Part shown: piece after piece, positions 35,401 to 44,902 of the stretch | Layout: each line of letters opens with the position of its first letter | Position numbering within the stretch: position 1 is the first letter of the stretch | Assembly (NCBI GenBank): GCA_022828595.1 | Contig: JAKGHH010000005.1 | Location: 30,206,193-30,270,192, forward strand | DNA: 64,000 nucleotides | Origin: Nelumbo lutea | Taxonomy: Eukaryota; Streptophyta; Magnoliopsida; Proteales; Nelumbonaceae | Reading direction: 5' to 3' | Translations under genes and position numbers: made by a program | Notes under the pieces: generated by a model | What the model was told of the DNA's origin: nothing | The model's input: the letters and a program-made list of their open reading frames with translations, nothing else | The model's database searches: none

Positions 35401-38077
35401 CCATCCCTCTTAAAGTCTTTGGGTGCACATGTTTATTCAGATTTTGGGGCCTAATCGTTCTAAATTTGATCCTAAAGCTTCCAAATGCATATTTCTCAAT
35501 TATACACAAAATCAAAGGGATATTGCTATTATGACCGAATTTCTAGCTCTTAGTTTGTGTCTATGGATGTCGCCCTTTTTAAGGATGTTCCTCACTATCC
35601 TAGTGTTTCATCTCAAGGGGATAGAGATGAGAGGGGTGTGTTTGTTCCTGAAGTTCCCCTTCCTATCCTTGTTCTTGAAAAGGAATTGTGTCAAGAAGAT
35701 CATTGTCAGAAATGCAAGGAGTTGAGGGTTTTCCATAAGAGGTGGAGGCAAGTTGATTTTGGTACTCTAGATCAGCCCAGGCCAGTTCCAGCTTCCTATA
35801 TAGCACATGATCTAGATACTACAGCTCCACCTCCCATTCCTGAGCCTACCATCACAAAACCATTGCCATCTACTAATGATCTTGACCTTCCCATTACAGT
35901 TCGTAAGGGGAATCGGAGATGCTAAAAAATGCACCGGAGGCACAAGGGACAATTTGCACCTGAGGCACAAGGCAAAGCGCGTACCTTTTAGAAAAATGGC
36001 ACAAAATTACAAAAAAAAACAAAAATAATAAAAAATGTCAAAAAATTCAAAAAATGCCAAAAAAAATTCAACATGCAAAAAATCCAAACAATATTAAATA
36101 ATGATAATAAAAAATATAAACTTAAATTTTAAAATAAATGTTTTAAAAAACCTATTATCTAAAGGTAAAATACATAAATATAAGATGTCAAGCGCATTCA
36201 AATGAAAATTTAAAAATAAAAGCAAACATATAAAGCATTTACAAGCATGTAAAACCCACAATCTCTTTTTCTCCACAATTGCATTACTTCAAGTAGCTAA
36301 TGTGATGTAAAACACATTGCATTTTTTATTCTATGAGTTGCCTTTGTACCACCCCCTGACCCAGTCGTTAGGCTCAAACCATACACTTTTCATCAAGAAG
36401 GGTGGTTCCTCCTTGACACTCCTTATTGAATATGTGGATGATATTATAGTAGCAGGCAATGATGTTGATGAGATTACTTTCCTCAAACAGTTACTTCATA
36501 AAGAATTAGATGTAAATGATTTAGGTCATCTCAGGTATTTTCTAGGAATTAAGGTGGCTAGATCTAAACATGATATTTTCATTTCTCAAAGATAATGTCC
36601 TTGACCTTTTGGAGGAATCTTGAAAATTGGGGATAAACCCATAGGCACTCCCATTGAATTGAATCATAAGATATGCAAAAGAAGAAGAACCTCTTGATAG
36701 CAAGACCATGTATCAACGGCTGGTTGGAAAACTTCTTCATCTTTGTCTAGCTCGGCTTGACAATTCTTATGTTGTTAATGTTGTTAGCCAATACATGCAC
36801 TCTCCAATAACCACTCATTTGTTGGTTGTTAAGAGGACCCTAGCATATCTCAAGAGTGTCCAGGTCATGGAATACTCTTCAAGAACAATGGTCATAATAA
36901 AGATTGAGATGTACACTGATGCGAATTGGGTTGGATGTGTAAATGACAATGGTCTACCTCTAAGTATTGTGCCTTTGTTGAAGAAAATATGGTTTCACGG
37001 TGGAGTAGCTCACTCGTTTAAGCAGAATACAGATCCATGGCTCATGGAGTGGCTGGAGTACTGTGGCTGAGATCTTTACTTGAAGAACTTGGAATTGAAC
37101 ATGAGAAGCCCTTAATATTGTATTATGACAATCAAGTTGCTATTAATATTACCCATAACCCAATACAACATGACAGAACGAAAAAATTTAGGTGGATCGA
37201 TGCTTTATTAGGAAGAGAATTGCCTCTCAAAAAGTGTGTTTGCCATATATTTCCTTTGTCATGCAACTTGTTGATCTCTTCACCAAGGTAGCCACTAAAG
37301 TCAGGATGGAGATAGATTTACACAAGTTGGAAATGCTCAATATCTATTCCCAACTTGAGGGCGAGTTTAGAGATGTAGACAGGGATACTTAATTGTTTTT
37401 TATAAGCAGTTATATGCTCCCCATCTTTATTTGTAATTGTTTTGGGCTGTTCTTGTATTTTCTCTGCCACAATCAATACGGTATTTTTGTCATTGTATTA
37501 TCTTTTTATTAAGTCATATAAAAGACAATGAGGGGCGGCAGAACCTATTCATTCTACTGTCTTTCTTTAATTCTTTCTTCTCTTCTTTTTTTTCTTCTTC
37601 TTCTCCTTTGTTCTTTTTTCTCTTTTCTTTTCTTGAACAGATTTTGTACTAACCTAGGACTGCTACTACAATCTTTCAAGTGGTTGCACATTACTGTTAA
37701 TAGCTGTCAAAAACATTTACATCAACAAATTCAAGTATTGATAACTTGTTATGTGTATGAAATCCAAGAAAACTAGTCTAAGTTAAAGTTCTATAAAAAA
37801 TGAATTTTCTACTGTGAAGTACATTACAAATTATATAAAAATAGTAGTGTCTAAAAACAGGCATGATAAATCAAATTCCTTTACACTGAAAGCCATGTAA
37901 ATTCAAAAGTTATGTAAAATGCAGCCCCTCACAAGATACACTCTGAACTCTAAGGATCATCAAACATAGTTTAAAAGAATAATAAGAAACAAAACAGTAT
38001 TCAGCACACCTTCGCATGCTACCCTTTCCACCAGTGCGAACTGCACCAGCCATCTTCATAAGCTTTTCACGATTCAT
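23417..38077 (-). CDS. BTF3: Nascent polypeptide-associated complex subunit beta (BTF3)
   Basis: The NAC beta subunit pairs with NAC alpha on the ribosome, where it shields emerging nascent chains. Coding exons on the minus strand are 38077-38010, 32479-32331, 32113-32057, 29337-29299 and 23571-23417, giving 155 residues with a TAG stop. All introns are GT-AG and all phases join. The protein starts [19 protein letters not shown], followed by the basic ribosome-binding motif RRKKKAIHK (residues 23-31; canonical plant form RRKKKAVHK). The NAC domain follows ([55 protein letters not shown]) and then the acidic tail with [11 protein letters not shown]. Length is normal for plant BTF3. The ATG lies immediately after an intron acceptor, so the 5' UTR is spliced. 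Introns are 5.7, 2.7, 0.2, 5.5 and 3.9 kb (from the 3' end) and hold LINE, copia and hAT insertions. I see no disabling change. Confidence 0.94.
24230..25030 (+). mobile_element. LINE fragment (zf-RVT piece, then endonuclease end)
   Basis: Within BTF3 intron 5, opposite to the gene. The first 130 bp encode a zf-RVT-like piece ([25 protein letters not shown]). From about 24390 the sequence matches the C-terminal endonuclease part of plant L1 ORF2 ([46 protein letters not shown]). The linker to the reverse transcriptase follows, ending with [19 protein letters not shown] after a one-base deletion near 24980. Many stops are present. A zf-RVT piece lying upstream of endonuclease is the wrong domain order, so two fragments are joined near 24365. 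Confidence 0.8.
25050..25740 (-). mobile_element. LINE 3' fragment with RNase H
   Basis: Inverted relative to its neighbours. On the minus strand it reads [20 protein letters not shown] (about 25720), then [20 protein letters not shown] with the RNase H start, then [16 protein letters not shown] and the C-terminal part. A short tandem duplication of about 63 bp around CAGCCCCCCGAGA (25311 and 25371) repeats part of the RNase H. Frames are broken. It separates two plus-strand LINE pieces in BTF3 intron 5. Confidence 0.75.
25888..26493. mobile_element. hAT-type non-autonomous element, copy 1 (606 bp)
   Basis: Begins CAGTGTTTTAAAAGCG and ends, reverse-complemented, CAGTGATTTAAAAAGGCG. GCGC-rich subterminal arms (GGCGCAAAAAAGGC and relatives) surround an AT-rich core. 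Flanking 8-mers GGTCAAAT and AGTGAAAA match at 5 of 8 positions. Same family as 30457-31209, which has a perfect duplication, and as the partial copy at 35918-36375. Confidence 0.8.
26560..28460 (+). mobile_element. LINE ORF2 relic: end of RT, zf-RVT, RNase H
   Basis: In BTF3 intron 5. The C-terminal reverse-transcriptase part begins [20 protein letters not shown] (about 26610). It continues with YLGx[25 protein letters not shown] and [20 protein letters not shown], then IMRDFLWEP (about 27140) and [20 protein letters not shown] (about 27260). RNase H follows at 28067-28440 ([27 protein letters not shown]). Stops and frameshifts are frequent, and a 195-bp tandem duplication lies at 26734-27123. 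Together with 24390-25030 it may be one original LINE split by later rearrangement. Confidence 0.82.
26734..27123 (+). repeat. 195-bp tandem duplication inside the LINE
   Basis: Two adjacent copies starting AGGTATGCTCTTAGGAGCCA at 26734 and 26929. I count three substitutions between them (GTGAAAAG/GTGGAAAG, TTGATAAAG/TTGTTAAAG, GGGAGGTG/GGGAAGTG). The period keeps the frame (65 codons), but the host sequence is already a pseudogene. Confidence 0.9.
29990..31690 (+). mobile_element. LINE relic in BTF3 intron 4, split by a hAT element
   Basis: Before the hAT insertion (to 30448) plus-strand pieces resemble the region upstream of zf-RVT in plant L1 elements: [15 protein letters not shown] (about 30115) and [16 protein letters not shown] (about 30285). 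After it (from 31218) come [14 protein letters not shown] residues, then the zinc-finger region [16 protein letters not shown] (about 31330-31375) and [18 protein letters not shown] (about 31450-31505). Frames shift several times. Confidence 0.65.
30457..31209. mobile_element. hAT-type non-autonomous element, copy 2 (753 bp, perfect TSD)
   Basis: AAATGTAC is present on both sides (30449-30456 and 31210-31217), a perfect 8-bp target duplication. Ends are CAGTGTTTTAAAAGCGC and, reverse-complemented, CAGTGATTTAAAAGGTGC. Arms are rich in GGCGCA/TGCGCC and the core is AT-rich. No transposase. It sits in LINE DNA within BTF3 intron 4 and is the best-bounded member of a three-copy family in this window. 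Confidence 0.92.
32996..33330 (-). mobile_element. LINE 3' end fragment
   Basis: The minus strand encodes the tail of a LINE RNase H ([20 protein letters not shown], about 33220-33160). It then has a non-coding 3' end finishing in TGATAAAAAAAG at about 33015. It is 5'-truncated, as is usual for LINE insertions. It lies in BTF3 intron 2 in the same orientation as the gene. Confidence 0.7.
33362..37373 (+). pseudogene. Ty1/copia polyprotein, 5'-truncated and decayed
   Basis: In BTF3 intron 2, antisense to the gene. Order: gag ([20 protein letters not shown], about 33425), CCHC knuckle [14 protein letters not shown] (about 33980, in a shifted frame), protease (about 34320) with the catalytic DSG changed to DSC, GAG-pre-integrase [14 protein letters not shown] (about 34750), integrase with [19 protein letters not shown] (34950) and QQNGVAEKN (35200), RT with [12 protein letters not shown] (36430), and RNase H/C-terminus ([20 protein letters not shown], 37125). 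The first integrase aspartate is replaced (HTNIWGP for HTDIWGP). The end of integrase and the N-terminal half of RT are absent, with a hAT-family piece (35918-36375) in their place. A 21-bp block, GAATTCGTTGCAGGGCTGAA plus one base, is duplicated near 33672 and 33750. Confidence 0.88.
35918..36375. mobile_element. hAT-type element, copy 3 (partial)
   Basis: Matches copies 1 and 2 through GGCACAAGGGACAATTTGCA, CCTGAGGCACAAGGC and GACCCAGTCGTTAGGCTCAA, but stops before the right terminal arm. Instead of an end plus target duplication it runs directly into copia RT sequence at about 36376. Insertion was therefore followed by a deletion that removed the element's right arm and copia coding DNA. 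Confidence 0.75.
37374..37670 (+). mobile_element. Copia 3' LTR
   Basis: A purine-rich TTGAGGGCGAG at 37356-37366 precedes TGTAGACAGG. The segment ends CTGCTACTACA at 37670, giving inverted TGTAG/CTACA termini as in the LTR at 2728-3094. A CT-rich stretch (37560-37630) follows GGGGCGGCAGAA as in that LTR. Length about 297 bp. No 5' LTR is present, since the element is 5'-truncated. Confidence 0.68.
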
Positions 38078-38349
38078 CTGCAAATGAAGAGCGTATCAGA
38101 GTGTTAGAATAACCTGATGCTATTATAACATCACAATTGTTTGCACCTTAAATAAAAAAATGTAATGGGACAAACAGAATCCAAACAAAGAAAAGCCAGA
38201 TGCTCAAGGAAACCAACAATGCAAAATGGGTAACCAAAACCATAATAAGAGAAGATCATTCAACAAGGCTAATCAACATCTTCAGAAAATAGTGTGCAGT
38301 TATGTTATGGACTAAAAATTTCCAACTAGGTACCGCATTAAGCTATGTA

Positions 38350-39975
38350 ACCTTTTTTTATCAGAAAATAAATTCATTAATTAATGTCTGAGATAAATAC
38401 ATGGTTTTAGCTACACAGTAGCCCAAAAAATCATCAGAAAAGCAGCTTGTCCACATTATTTGGGTTTGTCAACCCCACTTTTTTGCTATTACAGATTATA
38501 ACATTCCCAAAATAGTATGGATCTATCCACTCCTTGTTTGACTTGCTTCGCTCAAGAAATGACCAACAAAGAATCTCCCTCTACTTCTAGCTCTCTAACA
38601 CCTAACTGTATTGCTAGTTTTAGCCCTTGTAAGAGAGCCATTATTTCATCCTTAACCGAGAGTCCAAATCCAATTCATCCCAAGAATAAGGCCAATACTG
38701 CTCCTTGATAGTTTCTGAAGACTCCCCCTATACATGCCCTACCCTGATTACCAAGAGAGGTGCCATCAAAATTTAGTTTCAGCTTATTTGGCCCCAGAGG
38801 TTTCCTTCCATTCTCACCACTTCTTTGTGTGTATCTGTTTCTACCACTACAGCCCATCTCCATAATAGGTCATTTGTAGAGACATCTATGAAGGTTTCCA
38901 TTGTTGTTGCCCAATGTGCAGATTTGACCTTTATGATTTCAATCACTTCCTCCTGAGACTTACTCTTCTCCTAGAAAATCCTATGATTTCTTTCTTCCGA
39001 GGTAATCCATACCAGGGACGCTCTTGTCAATCTCCACAAGCATCTTCCCGTTTTAATTTTATTGCCTTAAGAAACTGGAGTTGAATAAACTAACCACATC
39101 TTGCGATGGAAGTCAACCGCAACCAAAGAGGAAATATAAGTAATCCCAAATACAAGTCCAAAAGAACAAGAGATTAGTAAATGAGGAAGGGTCTCACCAC
39201 TATACTTACAAAGGAGACACACATGAGAAGGCATTTGTTTCGACTTCTTTCCAAGGAATATTTCCCAACGAAGAACCTGTACTTTAGGAGGAATTGGTTT
39301 GCACCAAATTTCTCTCACTGAGAAATTCACCCCAAAGGTTTTAAATTGATGAAAAGGTTAAAGAAGGAAGCACAAGAGAAGAGGCCATCAGGTAAGGGGT
39401 ACCAAACGCTACCATCTAAGAGATTTTGATCCAAAAAGACCTTTTCCAAAAGTGAGAGTAGGGTGATAAGTGATTCACACTGTTTATCCCTCAAACCCCT
39501 TCTGAACCCAAGTCCCAATTTAAGCCATGTTCTTAGGGCAAGCCAAATCTAGAAATAGGTTCATTCTTAAGGTTTGTTAATGAATAAAGTATAGAGAATT
39601 GCGCTTTGAGTGGCAAATCCCCAAGCCAGAGGTCTTCCCAGAATAAGAATCTATTCCCACGCCCAAATCAAAATGGATAAAGTTGAGAAAGGTAGGTTAT
39701 AGGCAGTACCTCAGAGATTCCTTTCCAAGCGGAATTTGAAGCAATGTAAAGACATTTGTTTTGCATTCCAACCATATTCTGTGAAACCAAGAATGCTTCC
39801 AATAACTTGTGCCATAGTCCGTCTCCCTCTAAGGGAAAATCCAAAGCCAGTTTCCTAGAAGAGTTCTATTCCTTTAAATCAGATACCCAATTCCCAAACT
39901 CTTGGCTCCTTAGATTTACACACTTGTTTCCACTTCACTAAATGATCTTTCTTTTCCCCACCTGGCTCCCACAAA
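38350..39975 (-). mobile_element. LINE ORF2 3' half, decayed
   Basis: In BTF3 intron 1, same orientation as the gene. From the right: LVKWKQVCKSKEPR and GNWLWIF-type pieces (39940-39780), GLGFRRGLRDKQCESLITLL (39518), VWYPLPDGLFS, the zf-RVT domain (FSVREIWCKPIPPKVQVLRW, then MPSHVCLLCKYSGETLPHLL; 39330-39150), and RNase H start LKLNFDGTSLGNQGRACIGG (38780). The 3' end is a short A-tract after CTGATAAAAAAA at 38352-38363. Frames are interrupted. Confidence 0.83.
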
Positions 39976-41242
39976 TTAGCTATTTTTACTGGAACTTTAT
40001 AGGTGGATAGGTAATAAGTGGGCAAATATATTTAAAATACTATTGCCTTTTTAAGATTTTACGATTTGCCATGTTTTGAGAAGAAACTTAGTGTTTTTAA
40101 TAAAAAGAATTGCTATTTTCAATTAATATGCATGATCATTGGTATACAAATCTAGGGAACTAACCAAAATTTAGTTTATCATTTTATAAAAGTTTAATCA
40201 CCTATGCAACTAATCACTGTCTGTCTCCAAAAGTCACCTAGACACCTTGAAAACTCTGATGAAAATACATCCTAACAGAGCTGATGTTTTATAGACATTA
40301 AACCTAATAACTTATAGCATAGTTGTCAAAGTGTTGGTTGGGTACCTCACCATAATGCCTTGATTTACAGCAACCACGCACCCATCTAGGCAACTAAACA
40401 CCCAACATGCACCTGAAAGGTCTAACAAAACCTAATAACCCTAAGCACAGATTAAACCAGATCAAAAGGCAGACCCATCTTACATAGAAGGCAGATAAAC
40501 ATTAACTGTAAGTACATGGGAAGAATCAACAAAATCCAACTAACCGACATAAAAGAACCAAGCTCAAATAAAGCCACAATAATAAAACACCATTTCGATG
40601 TTTCCTACAAGAACTTAACCTGATCTCTAATCTTTCACAAAACCCCAATGCTAGAGTGCAAGGTGAGCCGCCCAACCTATATCAGAAATTTGGGCATCTC
40701 AAAGGTAGTTTCTATGGCAAGCTTTTGACATATGCTCCCTAAGTGATAAGACAGTTTGAAACCATGTAATCCTACACATAACAGTAAGATTTTACACAAA
40801 GATGGTTTGAAGGTTTTTGTTTTTGACACAGGGTATATATGCTTGAGAAACAAAAAAGACAAACTAAAATTAAGCAAACCACACCACACAAACAGAAGTC
40901 TCAAAACAAAAACGAGAATGAATGGTGTTTTGGAAGGGAATGGAAACTACAGCATAAGCACAGTTACTGTAAATGTATACAAGTTCGATAATTAAATAGC
41001 AATAACAAAGGCATGTAAGTTTTAAATGGACAACATGACAGAATTGAAAAATCAAATAACGGTACAAAAAGTACCCTGTATTCGTTATCGGAAACACTAA
41101 GTTTAGTAAATCTTATTGCTAAAAAAGATACATGCGTTAAAACTTATCGGTAACACTAAAAAGTACCCTGTATTCCTTTCAAGTAAATTTAACCAAAAGC
41201 TGACTCTTCAATCTTACAAAATGACAAAGAAAGATCAATTAA
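39976..41242. other. BTF3 intron 1, no feature recognised
   Basis: AT-rich intronic DNA. CATAGTTGTCAAAG near 40319 resembles ATAGTTGTCAAGG near 32798 in intron 2, probably small fragments of one repeat family. Confidence 0.4.
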
Positions 41243-41502
41243 GGACCTGTTTGGTTTGCGGGAATAGAGGTCTAATCAGAATGGAATGGGCCATTCCGAT
41301 TCCAACTGTTTGGCTTAGTGGAATTGAAACCCATTCCCGTTCCTGCTGGAATAGCATTCCCCCATGTGAGGGAATGGCCATTCCCTCCCCCTCCGTTGAG
41401 AATAAAATTCTATTCTAGCTTATTCCAATTCCCATTCTGATTCCCATCTGAAACAAACAGAACCTTTCGGATTCCGATTCGAACTGCGAACCAAATGGAC
41501 CC
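41243..41502. mobile_element. Tourist/Harbinger-type MITE, 260 bp
   Basis: Ends GGACCTGTTTGGTTTGCGG and, reverse-complemented, GGGTCCATTTGGTTCGCAG. Each is flanked by TAA (41240-41242 and 41503-41505), the 3-bp target of PIF/Harbinger elements. Internal GGAATGG/CCATTCC blocks form further inverted repeats. Located in BTF3 intron 1. Confidence 0.85.
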
Positions 41503-41659
41503 TAAATGTACCAAGCTCAGAGATTTGACAAATAAAGAAAACGAACATCAAGGGGATAAAATAACTTGCTCGTCCTTTTAATAGACAGAAGTTCAGATGA
41601 GAACACACACGTACACAGGAAGGTTAAATCAAAAGACTCGCCTACTAAACTTGAAACCA

Positions 41660-41682
41660 AGTTTTTTTTTTTTTTTTTTTTA
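41660..41682. repeat. Poly-T tract
   Basis: About 22 consecutive T, likely the A-tail of a small retroposed fragment on the minus strand or simple slippage. Confidence 0.85.
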
Positions 41683-42060
41683 AGATCAATAAAGGAAAAA
41701 AAGTTGAAACCAAGTTAGGGCATGCAATGTTTAGTAGAAAAAGTTCCAACAGCTAAACCCTAACCGACCTGCAATTTTTCCCCAATTATTTGCATCCGAA
41801 GGAATAGTCTAAACAATCAAGGAAGACCAAGCTATAACCATAATCAGCTTAAACCTAAGTCCAATACAAACGACAAATCAGACATCTGATATCTCCGAAA
41901 CGAACATGGGAGGTGTTCAAGAAAGAAAAACTGAAACAACAATTTTGAAGGAATCAGAATAGAGCTTAACCTGAACTGTGCTCTTCAAAATATGCTCGAT
42001 GCAAAACCCTGGTCCGGCAATGACAAGGACACACCGCCTCTTATCTGAAAATTGAACCGC

Positions 42061-42084
42061 TCAAACCCTAGCCTCTCTGCCCAT
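42061..42084 (-). promoter_or_regulatory. Short uORF in the BTF3 leader
   Basis: ATGGGCAGAGAGGCTAGGGT plus TTGA is an ATG followed by six codons and TGA. It is the only ATG I see in the presumed exon 1. It matters only if transcription starts upstream of 42084. Confidence 0.4.
42063..42070 (+). promoter_or_regulatory. Telo-box AAACCCTA
   Basis: AAACCCTA (TAGGGTTT on the gene strand), the interstitial telomere motif common near the start of plant ribosomal-protein and translation-factor genes. A related AAACCCTCC lies at about 42109. The position near the presumed BTF3 start fits co-regulation with the translation machinery. Confidence 0.6.
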
Positions 42085-42115
42085 ATCCAAGCAACCTGCT
42101 CTGCAAAACCCTCCA

Positions 42116-42749
42116 TTTATTTTTCCTACTATACCCTTACATGAGGACCATGAACCCGGTGCCCAATAGCCGAACGTAAGCCGATTTGAGGCATAACAGG
42201 CAAAGTATAAAATTTATAATTTTTTAATTTTATGTATATAAATGTAATGCTTGTACATATTTATCCATAATCTACCTATATTGAAACAATTTATTTTATT
42301 TTATAGTTGATTTATATATTTTTTATTACATGCATATTTTTTTAATATAAGCCTTATGTATTTTTAAATTTTATTTTCTATTTTATTTTATGTTTATAAC
42401 TATGTTTAACTAAATTAGTTAATATATACATGCATACTAGAATTATTTGCAATAATTCATATATTAGAGGTACAACTTATTTATTTATTTTAGCTATTTT
42501 TATATTTATATTTATTTTTTGTATTAAAAATGATCCTCAATTAATTATTTATTTTTTATATTTATATATATGATATTCTTAATTTTTTTGATAATTATGA
42601 TATTTTTAAGTATTGTTCAAATATATTTTTCTATCATTGTTAATTTATATATTTTTATTAAATAGAGTTCTTTCTAATGTGATACTATTTTTAAATGTTA
42701 TTTTAAATTATAACATTTTTTACTAAATAAAAAAAAATAGCTTTACTTA
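42116..42749. promoter_or_regulatory. BTF3 upstream region, AT-rich
   Basis: Presumed promoter side of BTF3. Very AT-rich with no unambiguous TATA box. No other gene recognised. Confidence 0.35.
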
Positions 42750-43145
42750 AGGCCCATTTGGCAAGTTTTTTTGGGAAGATCTTCTGGTAGTTCTGTTAGT
42801 CAAAAGATGCATTGAGCTTTTACATGAAGATCCGAGCAGCCTAAAGCTAGTTTGGCAGAGACACGCCTTTTTGTGCGTCTTTCTATGTCTTTTCCATGTG
42901 AGAATGCAGCACGAAAAACGCAAAAAATTTCATTTGGAATTTCCCAAAATCAGTCCAAAATAGGCTCTTGCGTCTTTTCAGCACTCCGGCTTTTGGCGAC
43001 TAAATCTTTCACGAACCAAATGAGAATAGATAAAAAAATTGGGCCCCTAATTTATATATCGTTCATATCTCTCTTCAAACCCCACCTACACAACAATGAA
43101 CCTGTTCGGAGAGGACTTGGTTGGGGGTCTTTTCCCCATAGGCCC
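42750..43145. mobile_element. Harbinger-like MITE, second member of the 53763 family
   Basis: Starts AGGCCCATTTGGCAAG after a TTA and shares GAAGATCTTCT, CAAAAGATGCATTGAGCTTT, TGCGTCTTTCTA and ACCAAATGAGAATAGATAAA with the reverse complement of 53763-54099. The right end is degraded (CCATAGGCCC at about 43145) and lacks a clean TTA. Confidence 0.75.
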
Positions 43146-44077
43146 AAAGCAAAAATTGTTTATACAATGGTATTTTTGTTCTAAATGTTGTGTTTGGTCG
43201 CAGTGCAAATGTTTTGTGTGTAAATTTTGGTCTATTTTTGTTTCAAATTTTATCTTATTTTATTTGGTTGCAGTATAAATGAAGTAAAATAAGATTTAAA
43301 GCAGAATAAAGTAAAATGCAAAACAAAATTAAACCAAATTTTGCATTTTTTTCATTTGCACTCATATACATTTGTACTAGTACAAATAAAACTGCACTAC
43401 AACTAAATGCAGCCTAAATGTATTTTGAGATGGCATTCCGTAAATATGAAGTCTAAAGTCTGAAAAGAATAAAAAAAATTGTGGAAAAGTTCTAAATGCA
43501 TTCAGTGAAATTTTTGCCTTTTTGCTTTTATAAACATATGATTGTAAATGTAGTGGAGTTGTTTGTTAATTTAAATGTTATGTTGTCTGAAAAAATGTGC
43601 ATTTTACAAATTTACTATTCAATTTGTAATTTAAATGTAAATGAATGAAACTGATTAAAATATTATGATATTATATAAATTATTATAAAATATTAAAAAA
43701 GATAAATATTAATAAATAAAACTACTAAATTAAATAATATTAAAATAATAATACTATAAAATAATAAAAATATTAATAAATAGTATTAAACAATAAAATA
43801 AAAAAAAATTAAAAAAGCAGTGAAAATGTTTAAAATTAAACAATAATGAAAAAGAAATAGCAACTAGGTAATCACACAAACTAATGATTAAAGCCACATT
43901 ACTCCACGCATAAAATACTAAAGTTAAAGTGTATATTGTTAAACTAATCTTCTTAGAGTGTTATAATTATTATAATAAAATAAATAAAACATTATAAATA
44001 ATTAAAAATTAATAAAACTAGGTGGCCTTCACTGATTAATATGGGATCGTGTCAAGGTTGCTTTGGGCATGGATGCT
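43146..44077. other. AT-rich intergenic, nothing recognised
   Basis: Runs of AAATAT/TAATAA and short frames only. Confidence 0.5.
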
Positions 44078-44457
44078 TAGGGGTGTAAATTGGACTGGAT
44101 TTGGTCTAATCCGGTTCAATCCAATGTGAGTCCGTTACAAATGGACTTGGTCCAATCCAGTCCAATGAATATTTTGGACCAGTCCAGAGACTCCAATCTG
44201 TTAAAATTCCTATTAATTTAGATTGGTTTCAGCTCAAACCTGGTCCATTGACACCTATGTTCTTATCTTCTACCAATTGACTAGATATTGGCTCAATTCA
44301 ATATAAATTCGTTATGGATGAACCAGGTCCAATCCAATATGTCATATTGGTCTATCCAATCTATCCAAATTCAATGTCTTATTGATTCATCCAATCCGTG
44401 CAAATGAATTTTAATTTAAACGGAGTCCAACTCAAAACCGGTCCATTGACACCCCTG
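44078..44457. mobile_element. hAT-type MITE, 380 bp
   Basis: Ends TAGGGGTGTAAATTGGAC and, reverse-complemented, CAGGGGTGTCAATGGACC. Flanking 8-mers TGGATGCT and TAGATGGT match at 6 of 8 positions. Internal TCCAATCCAATCC repeats are shared with the elements inside the 21210-22410 repeat. Confidence 0.8.
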
Positions 44458-44590
44458 TAGATGGTAATGGACTGTAGGGGTGAAAGATTGTAATGGAATC
44501 TAGAAATTAAGTCAAATTTGATGATGGTGATAACTACTACTAAAACAAGTGCTTCATCGTCTAGAATTAAGTCACGATCGATAGTGATAG

Positions 44591-44902
44591 ATTCTTGGTT
44601 AAGTTCATTGATGCTAGTGATAGTGATAAGGTTCAAGGTACCAACTATGCTAACCATTGGAGGATATGATCATTGTCATGATGGAATCTCTTCCCTAGAG
44701 ATATTGTGTAAAGTATTACAAGAAGAGCACTATTTCAGAAGGATAAATTCTTGGTTAAGTTCATTGATGCTAGTGATAGTGATAAGGTTCAAGGTACCAA
44801 CTATGCTAACCATTGGAGGATATGATCATTGTCATGATGGAATCTCTTCCCTAGAGATATTGTGTAAAGTATTACAAGAAGAGCACTATTTCAGAAGGAT
44901 AA
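44591..44902 (+). repeat. 156-bp perfect tandem duplication
   Basis: The unit starting ATTCTTGGTTAAGTTCATTG occurs at 44591 and 44747 with no difference that I can see. The period is 52 codons, which keeps a 129-residue frame open, but no domain is recognised. It is either very recent or an assembly artefact. Confidence 0.9.

Larger units (their letters stand above)
41971..42115 (-). other. BTF3: BTF3 exon 1 (5' untranslated)
   Basis: Non-coding first exon inferred from a good donor site (CACAGTTCAG|GTTAAG, exon end at 41971). It is pyrimidine/GGGTTT-rich, typical of plant translation-gene leaders, and a spliced leader is expected because exon 2 opens exactly at the ATG. The 5' limit is a guess. 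cDNA would fix it. Confidence 0.6.
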
